A stretch of DNA of 50,016 bases from a virus: positions 1 to 50,016 of IMG/VR virus record IMGVR_UViG_3300047678_000727. One strand, given 5' to 3'. Below the pieces are notes generated by a model. It had not been told where the DNA came from, did not search any database, and worked only from the letters and a program-made list of their open reading frames with translations. The translations under genes and the position numbers were made by a program. Of this stretch, positions 43,767 through 50,016 are shown one piece after another. The first letter of the stretch is position 1. Each line of letters starts with the position of its first letter.

Positions 43767-45055
43767 TCGCTGCCAGTACCACACATTGCTCGATTGCCCG
43801 ATCTTCCACCGCGACGGAGCACCGTCAAAAGACGGACCTCGGCGACTTGCCCGCCGACTGGAGCGTTGGAGCAATCGGGGATTCACGACCGTTCGTTACC
43901 AGTGGTTCTCGTGGATGGGCACGATACTACTCAGACGTTGGTGATCCCTTCATCCGGATCGGCAATCTGTCGCACGATTGGGTAGACGTGAGCCTCGACG
44001 ACCTCCAGCACGTCCATCTTGATGCAGCGGCCGCAGTCGAGGCGACGCGTACATGTCTCCGTCGGGGCGACCTGCTCATCTCGATCACGGCTGACATCGG
44101 TGCAATCGGATTCGTCCATGATCGGGTGCCCCTGCCCGCATACATCAACCAACATATCGCCCTAGTGCGATTTGATCCGGCATCGGTCAACTCGAGATTC
44201 GCGGCCTATGTCCTGGCTTCCCGTGCTGTACAGCGCCTGTTCAAGGCGTCGATGGACGTCGGTGCAAAGGCTGGGATGAGCCTCATCACGGTTCGCAAGA
44301 TCCGGATGCCGTTGCCGCCGGTACCCGAGCAAGACGCCATCGCCGCGGCGTTGTCGGATGTGGATGGGCTGATCGCGTCGCTGGACCGGCTGATCGCCAA
44401 GAAGCGGGCCATCAAGCAGGCCGCGATGCAGCAACTCCTCACCGGCAAGACCCGCCTGCCGGGGTTCAAGGGCAAGTGGGATGCCAAGCCGCTGCGAGCG
44501 CTCGCAGATATCACGATGGGACAGTCTCCCTCGTCCAGCTTCTATAACCTGCGAGGCGACGGATTGCCGCTCATCCAAGGGAACGCGGACATTGAGGACC
44601 GTCGCTCAATCGCCCGCGTTTGGACGACCCAAGCGAGCAAGCGGTGCATAGCCGGCGACATCCTGCTGACCGTGCGAGCACCCGTCGGTGCGGTGGGCGT
44701 TGCATCTGAGAGCGCATGCCTTGGGCGGGGTGTCTGCGGACTGCGCCCACTGGCTGATTCCTCGTTCCTGCTTCAGGCGCTGGTTTGTGCGGAGCCACGC
44801 TGGAAGATACTTGAGCAAGGCAGCACGTTTACTTCAGCAAATCGCACACAGGTGGGCCAGTTCGAGCTCAGGGTGCCGCTCGACCCGTCTGAGCAGCACG
44901 CGATCGCTGTCGTTCTTGACGACATGGACGCCGACCTTCGGTCGCTCGAAGTTCGTGCGGCTAAGGCCAAGGCCATCAAGCAGGGCATGATGCAAGCCCT
45001 CCTCACGGGTCGGGTGCGGCTTCCCGTGACGGCGGCGGCGGGAGGTCAAGCATGA
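43763..45055 (+). CDS. hsdS: Type I R-M specificity subunit HsdS
   Basis: A 430-residue specificity subunit with two target recognition domains (about 25-190 and 235-405), each followed by the conserved coiled-coil region: KRAIKQAAMQQLLTGKTRLPGF and AKAIKQGMMQALLTGRVRLP. The first TRD opens DLPADWSVGAIGD and FVTSGSRGWARYY. TRD sequences are more AT-rich than hsdM and hsdR, as is usual for exchanged specificity genes. It begins at ATG 43763 overlapping hsdM and its stop overlaps hsdR, so the operon is translationally coupled. The DNA target cannot be read from sequence. Confidence 0.92.
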   Translation: MIAASTTHCSIARSSTATEHRQKTDLGDLPADWSVGAIGDSRPFVTSGSRGWARYYSDVGDPFIRIGNLSHDWVDVSLDDLQHVHLDAAAAVEATRTCLRRGDLLISITADIGAIGFVHDRVPLPAYINQHIALVRFDPASVNSRFAAYVLASRAVQRLFKASMDVGAKAGMSLITVRKIRMPLPPVPEQDAIAAALSDVDGLIASLDRLIAKKRAIKQAAMQQLLTGKTRLPGFKGKWDAKPLRALADITMGQSPSSSFYNLRGDGLPLIQGNADIEDRRSIARVWTTQASKRCIAGDILLTVRAPVGAVGVASESACLGRGVCGLRPLADSSFLLQALVCAEPRWKILEQGSTFTSANRTQVGQFELRVPLDPSEQHAIAVVLDDMDADLRSLEVRAAKAKAIKQGMMQALLTGRVRLPVTAAAGGQA

Positions 45056-48000
45056 GCACAGTCGGTCAGCGTGAGCGCAAGACGCAGAACCGGATCGTGC
45101 GGTTCCTGACCGACCCGGCCGGGCCGATGCGATGTCGGTACCTGGGCAACTGGGAAACTCGGCCCGACAACGCCAACGTCGAAGAGGGGATCCTCGCAGA
45201 CTGGCTCGCCAAGCAGGGGCACGACGCGAAGATCATCAACAAAGTGCTGTTTGAGTTGGGGAAGGCCAAGGCCGTCTCCGGGAGCAGGACGCTGTACGAC
45301 GCCAACCGCGAGGTGTACGGCCTGCTCCGCTACGGCGTGAAGGTCAGCCCGGACGCGGGCGAGCGGAAGGTCACCGTCTGGCTCATCGACTGGAAGAACC
45401 CGGAGAAGAACGACTTCGCCATCGCTGAGGAGGTCACCGTCGCCGGCGTGCACGACAAGCGGCCCGACATCGTGCTGTACGTCAACGGCATCGCGCTGGG
45501 CGTGCTGGAGTTGAAGCGTTCCACGGTCTCGGTCACCGAAGGCATCCGGCAGAACTTTGACAGTCAGAAGCCCGAGTTCATCCGGCCCTTCTTCTCGACC
45601 GTGCAGCTCGTGCTCGCGGGCAACGACACCGAGGGCGTGCGCTACGGCGTGATCGAGACGCCGGAGAAGTACTACCTGCAATGGAAGGAGGCCGGCGAAG
45701 CGGCCGCCATTGAGAACCCGCTGGAGGCGGGGCTGGCCTGCCTTTGGCGGCCGGAGCGATTCCTCGAGATCGTGCACGACTTCATGGTGTTCGATGCGGG
45801 GATCAAGAAGACCTGCCGCCACAACCAGTACTTCGGGATTCGGGCCGGGCAGGGAGCGATCCGGAAGCGCGAGGGCGGCGTCATCTGGCACACCCAGGGG
45901 AGCGGCAAGAGCCTGACGATGGTCTGGCTCGCGAAGTGGATCCGCGAGAACGTCAAGGACTCCCGGGTTCTCCTGATCACCGACCGGCTGGAGCTCGACG
46001 AGCAGATCGAGAAGGTCTTCAAGGGTGTCAGCGAGGAGATCTACCGCACCAAGAGCGGTGCGGACCTCGTGCGCGTGCTCAACGAAGGCCAGGAGTGGCT
46101 GATCTGCTCACTGGTCCACAAGTTCGGCACTTCGGAAGAGGGAGACATCGACGCGTTCGTCGCGGACATCCAGAAGCACCTGCCCAAGGGCTTTCACGCC
46201 AAGGGCGAGATCTTCGTCTTCGTGGACGAGTGCCACCGCACTCAGTCGGGGAAGCTCCATCAGGCGATGAAGGCGATCCTGCCCGGGGCGATGCTGATCG
46301 GGTTCACGGGAACGCCGCTGCTCAAGAAGGACAAGCAGAAGAGCATCGAGGTGTTCGGGCCGTACATCCACACGTACCGTTACGACGAGGCGGTGCGGGA
46401 CAAGGTGGTGCTCGACCTGCGGTATGAGGCGCGGGACATCGACCAGAACATCACCTCCCAGGACAAGATCGACCAGTGGTTCGAGATCAAGACGCGAGGC
46501 CTGACGGACCTGGCCAAGGCGCAGTTGAAGCAGCGTTGGGGCACCATGCAGAAGGTGCTCAGCGCGCAATCGCGGCTGGAGAAGATCGTCGCCGACATCC
46601 TGCTCGACATGGAGACGCGCGACCGGCTGCGGAGCGGGCACGGCAACGCGATCCTGGTGTCCGGGAGCATTTACTCGGCGTGCCGGTTCTTCGAGATGTT
46701 CCAGAAGACCGACCTGGCCGGGAAGTGCGCCATCGTGACGTCGTACACGCCGATGGCCAGCGACATCAAGGGGCAGGACTCCGGCGAGGGCAAGAACGAG
46801 AAGCTGCGCCAGTACGACATCTACCGCAAGATGCTCGCTCAGCACTTCAACGAGCCGGAGGATGCGGCCGCGGCGAAGGTTGAGCAGTTCGAGAAAGAGG
46901 TCAAGAAGCGGTTTGTCGACGAGCCGGGGCAGATGAAGCTTCTAATCGTGGTGGACAAGCTGCTGACCGGCTTCGATGCCCCGCCGGCGACGTACCTCTA
47001 CATCGACAAGCAAATGCGTGACCACGGGCTCTTCCAGGCGATCTGCCGCGTGAACAGGTTGGACGGAGAGGACAAGGAGTACGGGTACATCATCGACTAC
47101 AAGGACCTGTTCAAGTCTCTTGAGAGGTCGATCAAGGACTACACGGGCGAGGCGTTCGACCAGTTCGACGCGGAGGATGTCGCCGATCTGTTGAAGGATC
47201 GCCTGGAGAAGGGACGCGAGCGGCTGGAGGAAGTGCGCGAGGCAATCAAGGCCCTGTGTGAGCCGGTCGAGCCTCCCAAGGACACGCGGGCGTACCTGCG
47301 GTACTTCGTGACCACGAACACCGCAGACGGCGAGCAGATCGAAGAGAATGAGGCGAAGCGAGTCGCTCTCTACAAGCTCGCGGCTGCTTTCCTTCGCGCG
47401 TATGCGAACCTGGCCAACGAGATGGCCCAGGCTGGGTACTCGGATGCGGAAGCCAAAGCCATCAAGGACGAGGTTGGCCACTACGAGAAGGTTCGCGAGG
47501 AGGTGAAGCTCGCGAGCGGCGACTACATCGATATGAAGATGTACGAACCCGCCATGCGACATCTGCTGGACACGTACATCCGGGCGGAGGACAGCCAGAA
47601 GGTCTCGGCCTTCCATGACTTGACGCTGGTGCAGTTGATCGTGGAGCGCGGTGAGGCCGCGATGGACTCGCTACCGGAAGGGCTCCGGGACAACAAGGAG
47701 GCGATGGCAGAGACCATCGAGAACAACGTTCGACGGGTCATCGTCGACGAGATGGCCGTCAACCCGAAGTACTACGAGAAGATGTCAGAGTTGCTCGATG
47801 CGTTGATTCAGCAGAGAAAGCAGGAGGCGATCGCCTACAAGGAATACCTCAAGCGCATCGTGGCGCTGACGAAGCAGGTGAAGGCACCCGAGACCCAGAC
47901 CTCGTACCCGTCAACGGTGAACTCCCCCGCCCGGCGTGCGATGTATGACAACCTTGGCCAGAACGCCGAGCTTGCGGTGCGACTGGACGAGGCGATCCTC

Positions 48001-48138
48001 AATGTGAAGAAGGCAGACTGGCGGGGGAACAAGTTCAAGGAGAAGGAAGTCCGGACAGCGATGAAGGCGGTCCTCGGCGGCGACGAAGGGCTGATCGAGA
48101 GGATCTTTGAGATTGTGAAGAGCCAGCGTGATTACTGA
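45052..48138 (+). CDS. hsdR: Type I R-M restriction subunit HsdR
   Basis: A 1028-residue motor-nuclease. The N-terminal nuclease shows RPDIVLYVNGIALGVLELKR with Asp139 and Glu153-x-Lys155. The helicase has motif I HTQGSGKS (Lys286), VDECHR (Asp392-Glu-Cys-His) and, further on, VVDKLLTGFDAPPATYLYIDKQM. The C-terminal helical domain is typical for binding the M2S core. It translocates DNA and cuts at a distance when HsdS finds an unmethylated site. Operon order M-S-R with overlaps is complete and no key motif is missing. Confidence 0.93.
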   Translation: MSTVGQRERKTQNRIVRFLTDPAGPMRCRYLGNWETRPDNANVEEGILADWLAKQGHDAKIINKVLFELGKAKAVSGSRTLYDANREVYGLLRYGVKVSPDAGERKVTVWLIDWKNPEKNDFAIAEEVTVAGVHDKRPDIVLYVNGIALGVLELKRSTVSVTEGIRQNFDSQKPEFIRPFFSTVQLVLAGNDTEGVRYGVIETPEKYYLQWKEAGEAAAIENPLEAGLACLWRPERFLEIVHDFMVFDAGIKKTCRHNQYFGIRAGQGAIRKREGGVIWHTQGSGKSLTMVWLAKWIRENVKDSRVLLITDRLELDEQIEKVFKGVSEEIYRTKSGADLVRVLNEGQEWLICSLVHKFGTSEEGDIDAFVADIQKHLPKGFHAKGEIFVFVDECHRTQSGKLHQAMKAILPGAMLIGFTGTPLLKKDKQKSIEVFGPYIHTYRYDEAVRDKVVLDLRYEARDIDQNITSQDKIDQWFEIKTRGLTDLAKAQLKQRWGTMQKVLSAQSRLEKIVADILLDMETRDRLRSGHGNAILVSGSIYSACRFFEMFQKTDLAGKCAIVTSYTPMASDIKGQDSGEGKNEKLRQYDIYRKMLAQHFNEPEDAAAAKVEQFEKEVKKRFVDEPGQMKLLIVVDKLLTGFDAPPATYLYIDKQMRDHGLFQAICRVNRLDGEDKEYGYIIDYKDLFKSLERSIKDYTGEAFDQFDAEDVADLLKDRLEKGRERLEEVREAIKALCEPVEPPKDTRAYLRYFVTTNTADGEQIEENEAKRVALYKLAAAFLRAYANLANEMAQAGYSDAEAKAIKDEVGHYEKVREEVKLASGDYIDMKMYEPAMRHLLDTYIRAEDSQKVSAFHDLTLVQLIVERGEAAMDSLPEGLRDNKEAMAETIENNVRRVIVDEMAVNPKYYEKMSELLDALIQQRKQEAIAYKEYLKRIVALTKQVKAPETQTSYPSTVNSPARRAMYDNLGQNAELAVRLDEAILNVKKADWRGNKFKEKEVRTAMKAVLGGDEGLIERIFEIVKSQRDY

Positions 48139-48856
48139 AGCGACCCAGATCCGAGTGAGCGGCATGCCCGTGGACGTTGTCCGCAAGGACATCAAGAACG
48201 TCCACCTCGCCGTGTATCCGCCCGCGGGTCGGGTTCGGATCGCTGCGCCGCTGCGACTGAGCGACGATGCGATCCGGCTCGCTGTCGTGACCCGCTTGGG
48301 ATGGATACGCCGACAGCAGCGGGAGTACGCCGGACAGGAGCGGCAGAGCGAGCGAGAGATGGTGTCGGGTGAGAGTCACTTCGTCGAAGGCCGCCGCTAC
48401 CGACTCAAGGTGATCGAGAGCGACGAGAAGCCGCACGCACGCATCCGGAGCACGCGCATTCTGGAGCTTGTTGTTGCTCCTGGCAGCAGTCGAGACGCAC
48501 GGGCGAGGACGCTGGACCGGTGGTACCGCGCACGACTGCGCCAAGCAGCACAGGCGCTGATTGACAAGTGGCAGCCGATCGTGGGGGCGCGTGTGCTGAG
48601 TTGGGGCATCCGGAAGATGCGCACCAAGTGGGGCTCATGTCACCCATCGAACGGGCACATCCTCCTGAATCTGGAACTGGCAAAGAAGGATCGGGAGTGC
48701 TTGGAGTACATCGTCGTCCACGAGCTAGTCCATCTTCTGGAGCGGGAACACAGCGATCGCTTTCGCGCTTTCATGGATCGCTTCATGCCCGCGTGGCGGC
48801 ATCACCGTGAGAAGTTGAACAAGGCCCCACTGGCGAATGAGCACTGGCAGTATTGA
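48128..48856 (+). CDS. YgjP-like zinc metallopeptidase (DUF45/SprT-type)
   Basis: A 242-residue protein starting at GTG 48128 within the hsdR end (11-base overlap). It contains the metal motif HELVHLLEREHSDRF (HExxH plus downstream His) and the preceding block KWGSCHPSNGHILLNLELA, the signature of YgjP/DUF45 proteins. Such genes often follow type I hsdR. It may process or clear a restriction component, for example degrade stalled complexes, but no substrate is known. It closes cassette 2, about 120 bases before the shared 3' repeat. Confidence 0.85.
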   Translation: MITEATQIRVSGMPVDVVRKDIKNVHLAVYPPAGRVRIAAPLRLSDDAIRLAVVTRLGWIRRQQREYAGQERQSEREMVSGESHFVEGRRYRLKVIESDEKPHARIRSTRILELVVAPGSSRDARARTLDRWYRARLRQAAQALIDKWQPIVGARVLSWGIRKMRTKWGSCHPSNGHILLNLELAKKDRECLEYIVVHELVHLLEREHSDRFRAFMDRFMPAWRHHREKLNKAPLANEHWQY

Positions 48857-48975
48857 CTTCGAGGAGAGCGGAGGTCCTGCGAGCAACGCGAGATGGCTCG
48901 CGAGCGGGCCTCGGGGCCTGTTCACCGCCGTGCTCCCCCTTCACCGTCCCGCCAGACCGCCCAACCTTTGAACCC

Positions 48976-49279
48976 GTTCCGATCGGGGAGTTCAACGGCC
49001 CTCGTCCAAAGTGGCGGGGGCCGTGTCGTTTACAGAGCGAGCACGGAGAAACGCCGCGTTGCGAACGCGTGGCGAGGGGTTCGCGTTCTCTGTTTGTGGC
49101 GAGAGTTGAGGGTGGCGATCGGAACGGCTCGTTTCGGGGCTGACCGGCGCCAAACTCTCGCGCTCTCTGGCTCTCAGTGAACAGGGTCGCGGGTCGAGGC
49201 CCCCGATCGGAACGAACTTCGTAGATTGACGCGAGTCGGGCGGCTGGACCATGCGATTTCGCTCCTCTTGCCGCAATCC
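48976..49279 (+). repeat. ~304-bp direct repeat, copy 2 (3' end of cassette 2)
   Basis: Aligns with 29561-29865 end to end, from GTTCC..TCGGGGAGTTCAACG to CTCTTGCCGCAATCC, with scattered differences. Both edges match within a few bases. Beyond the right edge the sequences differ; here an IS3-type element follows within ~15-80 bases. Confidence 0.8.
48995..49024 (+). terminator. Conserved hairpin within repeat copy 2
   Basis: ACGGCCCTCG (48995-49004), loop TCCAAAGTGG, CGGGGGCCGT (49015-49024): same 10-bp stem as in copy 1, kept while surrounding bases vary, which argues for a role of the structure. It lies about 140 bases after the metallopeptidase stop. Confidence 0.45.
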
Positions 49280-49360
49280 TGGTCTTCCCCCTGATTCCTG
49301 AGCCAAACTTGCTGCGAGTTATCTCGGACAATACGGCCTCCAGCAGAGATGGAGGTTCGC

Positions 49361-49621
49361 GTGAAGAAGAAGCGTTTCACGGAAGAGCAGATCGCCTACG
49401 CCCTGGCGCAGGAGTCGACGGGCCAGACGATCGCGGAGATCTGCCGCAAGCTCGGCGTGTCCGAGCAGACGTTCTACCGGTGGAAGAAGAAGTTCGGCGC
49501 CATGGGCGTCGCGGAAGTTCGTCGGCTGAAGCAGCTCGAGGACGAGAATGCCAAGCTGAAGCGGCTCGTCGCCGACCTAAGCCTTGACAAGGCGATCCTG
49601 CAGGACGTGCTCCGAAAAAAG
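49361..49621 (+). CDS. IS3-family transposase OrfA
   Basis: The protein starts at GTG 49361 (GGAGG at 49351-49355; ATG 49349 is an alternative): KKKRFTEEQIAYALAQESTGQTIAEICRKLGVSEQTFYRWKKKFG, the HTH_Tnp_1 pattern, then a leucine-zipper ELKRLEDEN-type and LDKAILQDVLRKK. OrfA normally ends KKV* after an A7 run with -1 slippage into OrfB. Here the run is A6 (49615-49620), so the frame stays open and OrfB lies in the other relative frame. Either one A was lost in the element or in assembly. Confidence 0.85.
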
Positions 49622-50016
49622 TCTGACGCCCGGCCAGCGCCGCGGGCTGGTCGGGTACGCGCGGGATGCCTACCGGGTGACGGAGCGACGGGCATGCCGC
49701 GTGCTACGCGCTTCGCGCGCGACGATTCGCTACGTGTCAGTGAAGCCAGGGCAGGAGGATCTTCGGATGCGGATCAAGGAAATCGCCGCAGTGCGCCCGA
49801 GCTGGGGCTCGCCGCGGATCCACGTGCTGCTGCGCCGAGAGGGCTGGCTGGTCAACCACAAGCGGACGGAGCGACTGTATCGCCTGGAAGGCCTGAATTT
49901 GAGGCGGAATCGACCTCGGCGTCGAAAGGCCGCGGTGACGCGCGGGCCGTCGGTCGCAGCGACGCGCAAGGACGAGCGCTGGAGCATGGACTTCATGCAC
50001 GACCAGCTGCAGGACG
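49620..50016 (+). CDS. IS3-family transposase OrfB, N-terminal part (runs off window)
   Basis: Frame 3 reads LTPGQRRGLVGYARDAYRVTERRACRVLRASRATIRYVSV in pieces, then SWGSPRIHVLLRREGWLVNHKRTERLYRLEGLNLRRN and RKDERWSMDFMHDQL at the edge. This is the HTH_21 plus the start of the DDE integrase core of IS3 OrfB; the Asp in WSMDFM is the first catalytic acid. It is normally translated as an OrfAB fusion. The rest lies outside the window. Confidence 0.88.

Larger units (their letters stand above)
49293..50016 (+). mobile_element. IS3-family insertion sequence, left part
   Basis: OrfA/OrfB identity defines the family. The left terminal repeat could begin around 49293 (TGATTCCTGAGCC), but the right end is outside, so the border is a guess. 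The element sits just after repeat copy 2, within ~15 bases if this border is right. It continues beyond the window. Confidence 0.6.

Overview
The window is high-GC bacterial DNA carrying most of the head and tail module of a siphovirus-like prophage, followed by an accessory region with two restriction-type defence cassettes, a large serine recombinase module, duplicated gene fragments and, at the right edge, the start of an IS3-family element. I see no rRNA, tRNA or CRISPR array. The host cannot be fixed from the sequence. The gene style (DUF2190 cement protein, MptE-like and Hint-domain proteins in the tail region, secreted unknowns) suggests Planctomycetota or a relative, but that is a weak inference.

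Layout. 1-19.6 kb is the prophage morphogenesis region, almost all on the + strand with ATGA/GTGA start-stop overlaps: small terminase-like protein, large terminase, a zinc-ribbon protein, an accessory ClpP/SDH-type protease pair with its own promoter and dyad, then portal, a fused protease-capsid protein, cement protein, head-tail and tail completion proteins, tail tube, G/GT tail chaperones with a G7 slippery site, lipoprotein, tape measure, distal tail proteins, a methyltransferase, an MptE-like protein and a Hint-domain protein (copy A). One membrane protein gene runs antisense inside the tail module.

19.6-29.9 kb is defence cassette 1: a small excisionase-type HTH gene that looks leaderless, a RapA-like SNF2 ATPase, a type III-like DNA methyltransferase split by a -1 frame break at a G6 tract, and a Res-like helicase-nuclease, closed by a ~305-bp repeat with a hairpin. 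30-32 kb holds two secreted unknown proteins. 32.1-34.9 kb is a serine recombinase module (small protein, DUF2924, recombinase, small HTH). 34.9-36.8 kb is an unknown two-gene unit (SAP-like protein plus zinc-ribbon/winged-helix protein). 36.8-38 kb is a sigma-like gene fused to a second copy of the recombinase-module genes, and the second DUF2924 copy ends in a tail resembling the MptE-like protein. Hint protein copy B follows.

39-49.3 kb holds a frameshifted GmrSD-like DUF262/HNH gene (minus strand) and defence cassette 2: a paralogous HTH gene with the same palindrome/-35 element, a complete type I R-M operon (hsdM, hsdS, hsdR) and a YgjP-like metallopeptidase, closed by a second copy of the ~305-bp repeat. 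The IS3-family element starts immediately after it.

The main observation is the parallel build of the two cassettes: Hint gene upstream, then palindromic leaderless promoter, paralogous HTH, unrelated R-M effectors, and a shared 3' repeat/hairpin. This suggests a modular carrier in which restriction systems are swapped behind a common regulator. Three genes appear to lack one base (methyltransferase G6, IS A6, DUF262 gene), so mutation, phase variation and assembly error must be told apart.
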